Part shown: positions 18,046 through 26,319 of the stretch, piece by piece
Position numbering within the stretch: position 1 is the stretch's first letter
Layout of the letters: every line of letters starts with the position of its first letter
Origin: Helicobacter saguini
GTDB lineage: Bacteria > Campylobacterota > Campylobacteria > Campylobacterales > Helicobacteraceae
DNA length: 46,333 nt
Assembly: GCF_000762875.2 (NCBI RefSeq)
Contig: NZ_JRMP02000020.1
Coordinates: 1-46,333, forward strand
Reading direction: 5' to 3'
Position numbers and translations under genes: made by a program
The notes under the pieces: model-generated
Told to the model about the DNA's origin: nothing
What the model saw: the letters and a program-made list of their open reading frames with translations, nothing else
Databases searched by the model: none

Positions 18046-18421
18046 TAAAAATTTGCGTGTGGATATGCTATTTGCAAAAATTCATCGATGTAAAGTGACA
18101 GAGGCAAACTTAAATTATGTCGGCAGTATTAGCATAGATTCTAAGCTAATGGACGCCGCAGGGATAATGGAGGGAATGAAAGTTGATGTCGTAAATATCA
18201 ATAATGGCGAGAGATTTACCACCTATGCAATCCCTGCAAAAGCAAATAGTGGAGTTATTTGCATAAATGGCGCAGCGGCGCGAAAAGCCCATAGCGGCGA
18301 TATTGTCATAATAATTGCTTATGCAAATATGAAATTGAAAGCGGCGAAAAATTTCAAGCCAAAAATCGTGTTTGTAGATTCCAACAATCGCATAGTTACA
18401 AAAGGAGAAGTTGATGTTTGA
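17861..18421 (+). CDS. panD: Aspartate 1-decarboxylase with DSK-rich N-terminal extension
   Basis: PanD makes beta-alanine for pantothenate and CoA. The catalytic part starts at residue 69 ([20 protein letters not shown]) and includes the self-cleavage site Gly-Ser in NYVGSISID, which generates the pyruvoyl group, and [12 protein letters not shown]. Family length is ~117-127 aa; this gene has 186 because 68 residues of Lys/Asp/Ser repeats ([15 protein letters not shown]...) precede the usual start. The ribosome-binding site AAAGGA lies before the ATG at 17861, while the internal ATG at 18065 has only a poor GTGTGG, so the extension is probably translated. After self-processing it would remain on the small beta chain. 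ybaB overlaps the end. Confidence 0.9.
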   Translation: MESKSIKRKDSKNTKSKDSKVIESAKLQNLDSKRIKDSKLVSKDSKGKKDSKTDSKKEKDLHKNLRVDMLFAKIHRCKVTEANLNYVGSISIDSKLMDAAGIMEGMKVDVVNINNGERFTTYAIPAKANSGVICINGAAARKAHSGDIVIIIAYANMKLKAAKNFKPKIVFVDSNNRIVTKGEVDV

Positions 18422-18719
18422 CCCAAAAGATTTGCAAAACCTGCTAGGCAGCGTGCAAGACCAGCTAAAAGAGTATGATGAAAAGGCAAAGCAAAAGATT
18501 ATCACAAGCAAGAGCGGCGGTGGGCTAATTGATGTGAAATTTAATGGGGTGGGCGAACTTGTCGATATTAATATTGATGATGAGCTGTTAAGCGATAAGG
18601 CTGCGTTGCAGATTCTATTAATTAGCGCGATAAATGAGGGCTACAAGCAGATTGAGGAAGAAAAAAAAGATGATTTATTCGAGCAGGTGAAAAATCTAAA
18701 TCCTTTTAAATTTCAATAA
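18414..18719 (+). CDS. YbaB/EbfC-family nucleoid-associated protein
   Basis: A 101-aa member of the YbaB/EbfC family, small dimeric DNA-binding proteins associated with the nucleoid. The family core [28 protein letters not shown] is visible in two pieces ([14 protein letters not shown] and [10 protein letters not shown]), flanked by an N-terminal amphipathic helix and the C-terminal [15 protein letters not shown] helix. The frame opens at a TTG (18411), but the ATG at 18414 lies six bases after AAAGGAG and is preferred. It overlaps the last eight bases of panD and its stop overlaps the next frame, indicating a translationally coupled operon. Confidence 0.88.
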   Translation: MFDPKDLQNLLGSVQDQLKEYDEKAKQKIITSKSGGGLIDVKFNGVGELVDINIDDELLSDKAALQILLISAINEGYKQIEEEKKDDLFEQVKNLNPFKFQ

Positions 18720-18730
18720 TGGAGTTTGAT

Positions 18731-20374
18731 ATGTTAGAATTTAATTTTATAAAAGTTATGAAATACAGAATCTTAAGTGTTATTTTACCTTTAATTTTTG
18801 CAACTTTTGCAAATGCCGCCGATGATTTAAATAACGCAAATGATTTAGAGAGCGAGTTTAATAAGCTGAACTCAACTAAGATTCCAAGCACGATACAAGC
18901 CCCAGAGGAAAATGTGGTAAATAGCAAGAATGTCGAGGTGCGCGAGAAAGATGGAATGCTGCAAAGTAGCGAGCAAGAAGTAATCGACTTGTATGGCAAT
19001 ACGCAGGTGCAAGAAAAGGTTGATTTTAGCCATTGTGCGACTTTTTACAAACAAGCAAGTGTGAATCTTGGCAATAATTTATATGCGATTCGCCTTAAAA
19101 ATGGCGCTGTAGTCGGCTATAATCCTACCAGACCTGTGGTTAAAGGCTTGGCAAAATATGACCCATTTGTCGGGCTTTTTGAAATTCGTGAAAGTATCGG
19201 CTCAAAATATGCGTATGAAATGGCTGATATTGATGATTATGCCCTTAGTCAAGAGCTTGCTAGCACGGGTATTAAAGGGGCTAAAGTAGGGCGATTTGAG
19301 GAGCATCAAAAAGGCTTTTTAATACCAGCGAAATTTTCAGTGCCAACGCAAAAAAATGGCGTAATTAGCAACATTTGCTATAGAATCTATGGGCTAAGTG
19401 TCGGTGGAAATGGCTTTATTGAAAAGCGTTATATTGATAGATTTTTGAGCCAGGATAAGCCTTATTATGGCGATATAGGCGTGCGTTTTCAAGAGGTGGA
19501 TACTGAAAATGCGACATTTGTTGTCCAGTTTGCCGACCCATTTTTCCCTAATAATCCTTTTAAGAGAGGCGATGTGCTAATTTCGATAAATGATTCCGCG
19601 CCAAAGGACTGGGGCGATTTGGAGTGGAAAATTGCGAATTTAGAGCAGGGCGAGGAGGCAGATATTAAGATTAGACGCGGTGAAGTGCTAAAAAATATGG
19701 TGGTGAAAGTTGGTCGCCGATATGGTGGGATGCTGCTGCCTGATAGCTTTTTAGAGCGGTTTAACTTTGATATTTCAAGTGATTTTGTGGTGCAGAAGTC
19801 GCCTAGCCAGGGCGCATTTTCAAAATTGCGTAAAGGCGATAAGATTTTATTTATAAATAACATTGACTTGCGGCAGCTACGTGTGGCAAATACTGCGCAA
19901 AAAAATGAGCTACTGCGTGAGCTTTTTACGCGTTTGCAAAATAATCAAGTGGATTACAGAGAGGCGCAAAAATCGCACAAAAACGCCAAAAAGAAATATG
20001 GTAGCAAGGATATACTAGAGCAGTTTCAAAGCAAAGATTCTACGCAAAATCGGCAAAATAGCTTTTATCGCAAGATGAGCGAAAATATGGATGAGTTTAT
20101 CAATGCTGAGAGCAATAAACGTGGGCAAATGCCGTCTTTGACCCCTGATACAAGTGGGCAAAATGACTTGCATTCATTTAGCGGCGATGGAATCTTGCGT
20201 GATAGCGGCACGCAAAGTATGCGAACCATTTATGATATGTATGACGCAGGCAGCGAAGTAGTCAAACCTAAAAAGGATAAAATAAAAAACTATGATGAGC
20301 TAGAAGAATACGGCGGCAATATCAACTTTTTAATTGATAGACAGGGCTTCCAATTCCGCGTCCCACTAGAGTAG
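18731..20374 (+). CDS. Exported PDZ-domain protein
   Basis: A periplasmic or membrane-anchored protein of ~547 aa with a signal sequence (YRILSVILPLIFATFANA). A conserved N-terminal part (CATFYKQASVNLGNNLYAIR, GLAKYDPFVGLFEIRES) is followed by two PDZ-like units, one around residues 250-325 (FKRGDVLISINDSAPKDWGDL) and one around 345-385 (LRKGDKILFINNIDLRQL). No protease triad is visible, so it may be a scaffold. The frame opens at an ATG overlapping the ybaB stop (18719), but the ATG at 18731 has GGAG six bases upstream. The panD-ybaB-PDZ order, as I recall it, also occurs in H. pylori. The C-terminal 150 residues are polar and low in structure. Confidence 0.8.
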   Translation: MLEFNFIKVMKYRILSVILPLIFATFANAADDLNNANDLESEFNKLNSTKIPSTIQAPEENVVNSKNVEVREKDGMLQSSEQEVIDLYGNTQVQEKVDFSHCATFYKQASVNLGNNLYAIRLKNGAVVGYNPTRPVVKGLAKYDPFVGLFEIRESIGSKYAYEMADIDDYALSQELASTGIKGAKVGRFEEHQKGFLIPAKFSVPTQKNGVISNICYRIYGLSVGGNGFIEKRYIDRFLSQDKPYYGDIGVRFQEVDTENATFVVQFADPFFPNNPFKRGDVLISINDSAPKDWGDLEWKIANLEQGEEADIKIRRGEVLKNMVVKVGRRYGGMLLPDSFLERFNFDISSDFVVQKSPSQGAFSKLRKGDKILFINNIDLRQLRVANTAQKNELLRELFTRLQNNQVDYREAQKSHKNAKKKYGSKDILEQFQSKDSTQNRQNSFYRKMSENMDEFINAESNKRGQMPSLTPDTSGQNDLHSFSGDGILRDSGTQSMRTIYDMYDAGSEVVKPKKDKIKNYDELEEYGGNINFLIDRQGFQFRVPLE

Positions 20375-20493
20375 TTATGAAATCAAATATATTTTCTAAA
20401 CAAGATTCTACACAAAAATAAAGTATAATTAATATTTAATCTTATTTTTGCTGAATTTTTTGTGGAAGCAATAAAGTTAGGGAATTTAGAATA

Positions 20494-22335
20494 ATGTTAA
20501 GAAAAAATATTGATATTTGTATGTTTTTTGTTATTGTTATTTTGTTTAGTAGTTGTGCTAAGATTCCAAGTGAAGAAACTCTACTTAATAAAACTAATGT
20601 GCCAAATAGTTTTAGAAATGCTAAGTTTTTATTAGAATCTAATATGGAATCTAGTTTGCAAAACTCGCAAGATAAAATATTACAAAAAGCAGATTCTATA
20701 AATAAAGCGAGTTTAGATTCTAAAGATTCTATAAATTTAACACAAATTACAGAATCTAAAACTACAAAAGATTCTAACTTAGCAAATTTGCAAGAAATAT
20801 CTAGTAAAGATTCTAAAAATACTAATAATATAGAATCTAAAAACGCAACAGAAGATTCCATAAAAGTTATAGAATCTAAAACTAAAGATTCTAAAGAAAC
20901 GTCGGCAAATGCGACAAAAGATAAACTAGATTCTAAAGATTTTAAAAATACAGAATCTAAAACAAAAGATTCTAAAACCACAAAAGACAAAATAAAAAAC
21001 AAAAACACCTACACCGACACATTTTTCTCCATTTTTGACGACCCGATTTTAGTCGATTTAACAAACAAAGCACTAAAATCAAACACAAACCTGCTAACGC
21101 TAGAATCCGCCATAAGACAAGCAAGAGCCACCGCCAAAATCAACACCGCAGCGATGTTTCCACGCGTTACTGCTGGGGCAAACTACAATTATAGCGATAA
21201 CAACTACCGCAGCATCCAAACCAACACGATTAACCAAAATAGTGCAAATGCGTCCCTTACATTTAGCTGGGAACTCGACATTTTGGGCAAACTAAACGCG
21301 CTGCGAATGGCAAGCGACCAAAATACGCTAAGTGCGCTGCAAAATCTAAGTCAGGCTCAAGTCGTGCTAATCGGCGATGTGGCTAGCTTCTATTTCACCA
21401 TTCGCCAGCTTAGCGAGGCGATTGCCCTAAACCGCGAGATTACCGCGAATTTGCAAGAGATTTACGAGCTAACGCAAAGTCGCTATGATTTGGGCTTAAT
21501 CGGGCTAGATTCCCTTGCCACCACGAAAAGCAACTATCTAAATCAAAAAAATACGACACTAAATTTGGAAAGCACTTTGGAGCAAAATATTAACGCGTTA
21601 CTTGTGCTGCTAAATGCCCATGAGCTAGGCTTTTCGCTTGATTCTAGCTATGAGTTTAACGCGCCTTCCTTGCCTAGCATTACCGCCCTGCCAGCTGATA
21701 TAATTTTCAATCGCCCCGATGTGCGAAGTAGCGTGTATAGCCTAAATGCGAGCATTTATCAGCGTTATAATAAGAAAATGGCGCTTTTTCCTAGCCTTAG
21801 TTTGAGTAGCAATTTGGGGCAGATTCTAATGAGTCCTACGCGCGCTGTAGGCGACCTTGCTTGGCAAATCGCGGGTAACCTTTCTATGCCGCTAATCAAT
21901 CGCTATAGCATAACGCAGGATTATATCATTAGTAAGGAAGCCACAAAACAGGCGTTTTACACCCTGCAAAACACGATAAACACGGCACTTGGCGAAATCG
22001 AAAATGCGATGAAAAATATGGAAGTGACTGCCTTAAGCCGCGATAATACCGCGCAAAGCTATGATGTGAATAAAAGCACTTATGAGATTATGGAATCGCA
22101 ATATAATCAAAAGCTAATTGATGATATTTCAAAGCTAGAGTATGCGAATACTTACTTGCGCGCACGCGTTTCGCTATTGTCTGCGCATTTGAGTGAAAAT
22201 CAAGCCGCAATTGCGTTGTATAAAGCATTTGGCGGGGATTTTAATCCTAGCGTTTTTGCAGATTCTAACTTGCAGACCACCGCCGTGCCAAAGGAAGTTG
22301 ATAGTGAAATGGAGGACATCGCCGATGGCGTATGA
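20494..22335 (+). CDS. NodT-type RND efflux outer-membrane lipoprotein
   Basis: An outer-membrane factor of the OprM/NodT family. It has a lipoprotein signal with lipobox LFSSC (Cys21) and TolC-like repeats (ALKSNTNLLTLESAIRQARA, MFPRVTAGANYNYS, FSWELDILGKLNALR, RPDVRSSVYSLNASIYQRY, ALFPSLSLSSNLG). These trimeric channels serve RND pumps, but no RND pump or fusion protein is next door. At 613 aa it exceeds the usual ~460-490; residues ~45-168 are a DSK/ESK low-complexity insert between the lipidated N-terminus and the first conserved block. The insert would lie in the periplasm near the membrane anchor. Start: ATG after AGGGA. Confidence 0.87.
   Translation: MLRKNIDICMFFVIVILFSSCAKIPSEETLLNKTNVPNSFRNAKFLLESNMESSLQNSQDKILQKADSINKASLDSKDSINLTQITESKTTKDSNLANLQEISSKDSKNTNNIESKNATEDSIKVIESKTKDSKETSANATKDKLDSKDFKNTESKTKDSKTTKDKIKNKNTYTDTFFSIFDDPILVDLTNKALKSNTNLLTLESAIRQARATAKINTAAMFPRVTAGANYNYSDNNYRSIQTNTINQNSANASLTFSWELDILGKLNALRMASDQNTLSALQNLSQAQVVLIGDVASFYFTIRQLSEAIALNREITANLQEIYELTQSRYDLGLIGLDSLATTKSNYLNQKNTTLNLESTLEQNINALLVLLNAHELGFSLDSSYEFNAPSLPSITALPADIIFNRPDVRSSVYSLNASIYQRYNKKMALFPSLSLSSNLGQILMSPTRAVGDLAWQIAGNLSMPLINRYSITQDYIISKEATKQAFYTLQNTINTALGEIENAMKNMEVTALSRDNTAQSYDVNKSTYEIMESQYNQKLIDDISKLEYANTYLRARVSLLSAHLSENQAAIALYKAFGGDFNPSVFADSNLQTTAVPKEVDSEMEDIADGV
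20630..20985. repeat. AGATTCT/AGAATCT motif array in the NodT-type gene
   Basis: Roughly one motif every 20-25 bases, both orientations, encoding ESK, DSK and DSI repeats that separate the lipobox from the conserved efflux domain. Confidence 0.85.
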
Positions 22336-22387
22336 TACCATTTTTATATAATGTGTTAAATATAATTCCATACTTCGTTTAATATTT

Positions 22388-22855
22388 TTACAACTTTTCC
22401 ACACATTCAAGGACTTTTTGAGCGTGCCCTTTAGCCCGAACATTGTAAAAAGATTCTAAAATCTTGCCATTTTTAATGATAAAAGTGCTGCGAATTATGC
22501 CCTGCACTTCCTTACCATACATCATTTTTTTGCCAAAAGCGTGATATTTGCTAGCCACAGCCCTTTTTTCATCGCTTAGTAAAATAATGTTTAGGTTTTT
22601 AGATTCTATAAATTTTTTATGCGTGCTAGTTTTATCAGGGCTAATGCCGATAATTACGCAATCTAAGCGTTCAAATTCCGCTTTTAACGCACTAAATTCT
22701 TGTGCTTCAGTTGTGCAACCACTCGTATTATCCTTAGGATAAAAATACAAAATAATCGTTTTTTCCCCCAAATCACGCAAGGAAATTTCGACATTATCTT
22801 CATTAGGCAAACTAAAATCTGGGGCTACATCGCCTTTTTTAAGTTTAGATTCCAT
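22388..22855 (-). CDS. bcp: Bcp-type thioredoxin-dependent peroxiredoxin
   Basis: A 155-aa cytoplasmic peroxiredoxin of the Bcp/PrxQ subfamily reducing peroxides with thioredoxin. The active-site segment is YPKDNTSGCTTEAQEF (peroxidatic Cys near 47). Unlike many PrxQ proteins there is no Cys five residues later (SGCTTEAQEF), so it would be a 1-Cys type or use a distant resolving Cys (several occur). The N-terminus MESKLKKGDVAPDF starts with a motif-derived ESK. ATG follows GGAG by four bases. It is convergent with the NodT-type gene; the 52-base gap contains a weak hairpin and T-run. Confidence 0.88.
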   Translation of the reverse strand: MESKLKKGDVAPDFSLPNEDNVEISLRDLGEKTIILYFYPKDNTSGCTTEAQEFSALKAEFERLDCVIIGISPDKTSTHKKFIESKNLNIILLSDEKRAVASKYHAFGKKMMYGKEVQGIIRSTFIIKNGKILESFYNVRAKGHAQKVLECVEKL

Positions 22856-22902
22856 AAAACTCCAAAAATTAAAAGAAATTAAGTATAAAAATTATAAAAA
22901 TA

Positions 22903-23115
22903 CTAATTTACGGGTGTAATCATACCTTCGGCAATCTCACACAATGCAATATCGCAAGGGTCCATTCTCTTTAAATACTCCTTAGAATACGACAGCAAGG
23001 GCGTAGCACCATTATTAAGCTCTTTTACCCGCGCAAAAACAAGCACTGAAAGCCTATATCTATCGTTGTCGGTTTGTGCTAAAGCCTTTGAGATTACTTG
23101 CTCTATTCGTAACAT
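22903..23115 (-). CDS. rpoZ: RNA polymerase omega subunit
   Basis: A 70-aa omega subunit, which helps assemble RNA polymerase. It matches the campylobacterota form: an RIEQVISKAL helix, NDRYRLSVLVFARVKELNNGA and the C-terminal DIALCEIAEGMI. Its length is typical. AAAAGGAG precedes the ATG. The region upstream of it (23116-23210) is AT-rich and gene-free. Confidence 0.85.
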   Translation of the reverse strand: MLRIEQVISKALAQTDNDRYRLSVLVFARVKELNNGATPLLSYSKEYLKRMDPCDIALCEIAEGMITPVN

Positions 23116-23210
23116 TTTAGCTCCTTTTGTAAAATTTTAAGGTTATTTTAAGTTAAATATGCAATTTTGTTTAAACTGATAATTATAGCAAAAAAATTGT
23201 TTAGAATCTA

Positions 23211-24650
23211 CTATTTTGTGTCAAAAAATTTTTGATTTAAAGAATAAAATAAGGCGTCAGCGGTGAGGTAGTAGCCTTGTGGGGTTAGATGGACATCTTT
23301 TTTGCTTAGATTATTTTTTATCCAAATGTCTTTTGTGGTTTTTATGGAATCTTGCATAGCGTTTTTATTTCCAACAGGGACGTTTTTAGCGTTTTTGGCT
23401 GTGTTTTTAGTGCTTTTTGAGTTAGTGTTTTTAGAATTTTTTGCCTTATTTTGTTCTTGTTTTTCTAACTCTTTATCTAATTCATCTTTGGCAGAAGATT
23501 CTATAAATTCACTCATATTAAATAGTAGCGTGTGTTCTTTTCTTGCTAGTTTAATAACGGCGGCATTTACCGCTTTGTTATTTCTTGTTTCCACATATTT
23601 TTTCTTTTCCATTTTCAAAACAGGCGGCGGGGCGACTAAAATAAATACGCACTCTTTATTATATTCACGCAAAAGTGCGATAAAATCGGCATAGTTTTTT
23701 ATAAATTTCTCTTCATTAAACACATCATACATCGCATCATTTGAGCCATAACTAAGAATGATAATGTCATAATCTAAAATATCTAATTCACTTTTTAAAA
23801 TCTCTTTATCCCACTTAAGCCAAATATCGCTACGCACGCCATTTAAGCCGATTGATTCTACGATATTATTGTCATTATTTTTGTAAAAAAAGTAGCCACC
23901 AAGCATTGCATTTTCACTTAATGCAGTGATATTTATAGGGAAATTTAGCTCTAAAAGTTGCATTTCCCATTTATTTATTTCCTTTGTTTGCAAAATAAAT
24001 GAATTTTTAGAATCTTGCACTAAAAAAGCTGGATTTTTGCTGTCATTTTTGTAGATAATTTGTGTAATAAATGTGTCATTTTTGATATTTGATTTAGGAT
24101 TTATATCTAGTTTTATAAATGAGTTAGATTCCGTATTTTTCGAGCTTTTAGCACTCTTAGCGGCTTCATTTATCTCATTTATTTTTGGATATGCGATTAC
24201 TCCACCTAAAGGAAAATTTAGCATTTCTAAATTTGGTAAATTTTTTAATTGACTTAAAGGCATTCTAACATCTAAAATATTAAAATTTTTTGCTTCATAA
24301 TTTAAAATTAAGCTTTGATGAGATATCGGCTGGAGCGGATATGTAAAGCCTAGTGCGTTAATATTTCCTAGCAAATTTCTAAATTCATTTGCGATAAAAT
24401 CACTAGCGATATGAGAGTCGCCAAAGATTCTAATTTTTAGATTTTTTTTACTTTTCCATTTAGTCGCAACTTTTTTTAGAATCTCTTTATTTCTTTTATC
24501 GCTAAAATCATGCAAAATTGCTTTTTCTAGATAGCTTTTATATTGTGGATTTTTATAAAGAAATGAGTTTTCTTGCACCTTAAAACTCTCGCAATTTAGG
24601 GCGTTTAAGCTTAATATTAAAAATACTAAAAATATCTTTCTAATTGCCAT
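23211..24650 (-). CDS. SGNH/GDSL hydrolase, Ape1/PatB-like candidate
   Basis: An exported SGNH-fold esterase of 479 aa (signal peptide FLVFLILSLNALNC, residues 7-20). Block I is GDSHIASD with Ser79, block III GSND near 303, and block V DVHLTPQG near 455, supplying the Asp-His pair. GDSH rather than GDSL and the placement with a second SGNH protein and an MBOAT protein point to a glycan or peptidoglycan O-acetylation locus, where such enzymes act as the acetyltransferase PatB or the deacetylase Ape1. I cannot tell which. Low-complexity inserts occur at ~165-180 and ~400-440. GGAG lies six bases before the ATG; the upstream gene ends 17 bases away, so they form an operon. Confidence 0.78.
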   Translation of the reverse strand: MAIRKIFLVFLILSLNALNCESFKVQENSFLYKNPQYKSYLEKAILHDFSDKRNKEILKKVATKWKSKKNLKIRIFGDSHIASDFIANEFRNLLGNINALGFTYPLQPISHQSLILNYEAKNFNILDVRMPLSQLKNLPNLEMLNFPLGGVIAYPKINEINEAAKSAKSSKNTESNSFIKLDINPKSNIKNDTFITQIIYKNDSKNPAFLVQDSKNSFILQTKEINKWEMQLLELNFPINITALSENAMLGGYFFYKNNDNNIVESIGLNGVRSDIWLKWDKEILKSELDILDYDIIILSYGSNDAMYDVFNEEKFIKNYADFIALLREYNKECVFILVAPPPVLKMEKKKYVETRNNKAVNAAVIKLARKEHTLLFNMSEFIESSAKDELDKELEKQEQNKAKNSKNTNSKSTKNTAKNAKNVPVGNKNAMQDSIKTTKDIWIKNNLSKKDVHLTPQGYYLTADALFYSLNQKFFDTK

Positions 24651-24667
24651 TTCTTACTCCTTTAAAT

Positions 24668-26227
24668 TTACTCAATATTATTAAAAAATGGATGATTTTT
24701 TAGGGCATCTTTGCTTATATTTTCATCATTTTTTTCTAAATTTTCATTAGATTCTATATTTTTTATTTCTTTTATTTCTTTTTTAGATTTTTTTTGCTCT
24801 TTTTGCTCTAAATTCTCTAAATTTATAGAATCTTTTTGCTTATTTTTATTTAAATTTTCATTAGATTCTATGTTTTTTAAATCAGATTCTATATTTTTTA
24901 AATCAGTTTGATTTTGCTCAACATGACTATTTTCATTAGAATCTTTAGAATCTTGCAAGATAGAATCTTTAGAATCTGTCCCTAATTTTTTATTACGATT
25001 TATTATAGATTCTATAAGTTTATCTTTATCTTTACTTTCAATATTTATAATTTCTGGCTTAGAATCTTGTGAGCTAGATTCTATAATTTCTAAATGTGAA
25101 AAAAGCGAATCACTTAAAATTTTCGCACCACTTTTTGTAAAGTGAATATTGTCATCAGCCCTTACCTGCACGCTTTTCCCACTAGAATCTTTAAGAAATT
25201 TCACATATTTAGAATCTTGCAAAATATTCTCACTTGAAATAAAAATCCCCCCATTTTCACGCACTTTCTCCCTAAAAATCTCATTTAAAACTTTCAGCTT
25301 ATTATTTAGGCTTTCTTTTTTTACCGCAGGGACTTCAAACCACATCAGCGCCGCATTATTGCCCTTCGCCACATCGATAATTTCTTGCACGCGCGACCCA
25401 TACACATCAATCCAGCCAGCCGAGCCAAACTTATGCGTGCCGCTATCCCAAATATCCCAGCCATCATTCATACCCAAACACACGACCAGCACGGCAATCT
25501 GCGGGTTTTGCTTAAAGGCATTTTTGGCTTCCTTTATCCAGTTAAAACTTTTCAAAAGCACAAGCCCGGTGCTTTGTTTTGCGATATTTTTGACCTTAAA
25601 TCCAGCGTTTCGCAAGTCCTTATTTAACGCAAATCCTATGCCCTGCATTAATGAATCACCGATTAGCAAAAAATTTGCGCCTTTTTTTATATATAACTTA
25701 TCATTTTTTATTTCCCAACCTTTAGAACTTTTTTGATTAAAAGTATTAAAATTAGTAACTTTGTTAGAATCTAAGTTAGCAGATTCTATCTTAGAATCTT
25801 CTTTAGATTCTATATTATTTTCCGCGATAGAATCTTCTTTGATTTCTATATTAGAATCTTGCGAAATTTCTAAGTTATTTTCCAAAATATTATTAGATTC
25901 AGTATTTTTAGATTCTATAGAATCTTCTTTAAATGTTTCACTTACATTAGAATCTAAATTGCTAGAATCTATATCTTTAGAATCTACTTTAGAATCTAGC
26001 TCACCAGATTCTACCCCCAAAGTTGAATCTTTATCAAGTAAGAAGATTCTATACTTTTCAAGCTCATTAGTTACATTATTTGCAATATTGAATATAGAAT
26101 CAGTTTCATTTATACTAATTTCATAATGATATTGTTGTGCTACAAAATTCACCAAACTTTTATAAAAAAAGTAGCTTAAAATCAGCATACAAACAACGCA
26201 AATATATACAAATTTTACAAATTTCAT
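24668..26227 (-). CDS. SGNH/GDSL (DUF459-like) periplasmic protein, PatB-like candidate
   Basis: A 519-aa protein with an N-terminal signal anchor (FVYICVVCMLILSYFFYKSL) and an SGNH domain. Block I is IGDSLMQGIGFAL near 190, block III is GMNDGWDIW near 252 and the DxxH block DNIHFTKSG near 360. The catalytic domain is framed by two long DSK/ESK-rich regions (~65-165 and ~375-500), so nearly half of the protein is low-complexity. Together with the MBOAT protein upstream it fits a transfer pathway in which MBOAT moves acetyl groups out and an SGNH enzyme places them on peptidoglycan or glycan. The ribosome-binding AGGA is unusually close to the ATG. Final residues KNHPFFNNIE. Confidence 0.78.
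   Translation of the reverse strand: MKFVKFVYICVVCMLILSYFFYKSLVNFVAQQYHYEISINETDSIFNIANNVTNELEKYRIFLLDKDSTLGVESGELDSKVDSKDIDSSNLDSNVSETFKEDSIESKNTESNNILENNLEISQDSNIEIKEDSIAENNIESKEDSKIESANLDSNKVTNFNTFNQKSSKGWEIKNDKLYIKKGANFLLIGDSLMQGIGFALNKDLRNAGFKVKNIAKQSTGLVLLKSFNWIKEAKNAFKQNPQIAVLVVCLGMNDGWDIWDSGTHKFGSAGWIDVYGSRVQEIIDVAKGNNAALMWFEVPAVKKESLNNKLKVLNEIFREKVRENGGIFISSENILQDSKYVKFLKDSSGKSVQVRADDNIHFTKSGAKILSDSLFSHLEIIESSSQDSKPEIINIESKDKDKLIESIINRNKKLGTDSKDSILQDSKDSNENSHVEQNQTDLKNIESDLKNIESNENLNKNKQKDSINLENLEQKEQKKSKKEIKEIKNIESNENLEKNDENISKDALKNHPFFNNIE
24700..25085. repeat. AGAATCT motif cluster, 3' part of the DUF459-like gene
   Basis: Dense motifs encode the ESKDKDKLIES, DSKDSILQDSKDS and NIESNENLNKN tail of the SGNH protein. 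Confidence 0.8.
25745..26060. repeat. AGAATCT motif cluster, 5' part of the DUF459-like gene
   Basis: About fifteen motif copies encode the DSK/ESN linker between the membrane anchor and the SGNH domain. Confidence 0.8.
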
Positions 26228-26319
26228 ATCCTACAAACCCTTTATACACCGCGATTTTGGCGAGTCGAAAAGCGAGTTGAAAACCGACTTTAAAACAGAT
26301 TCTAAAACAATAGCAAACA

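Noticed and set aside
22336-22387. Rho-independent terminator after the NodT-type gene
   Set aside because: The ATGGCGTATGATACCAT hairpin has a mismatch and short stem; the T-run is present but the structure is too weak to call.
26228-26319. Small membrane gene bridging the two SGNH/MBOAT genes (minus, 26160-26354)
   Set aside because: The frame overlaps both neighbours heavily and has no ribosome-binding site; it looks like a shadow frame.
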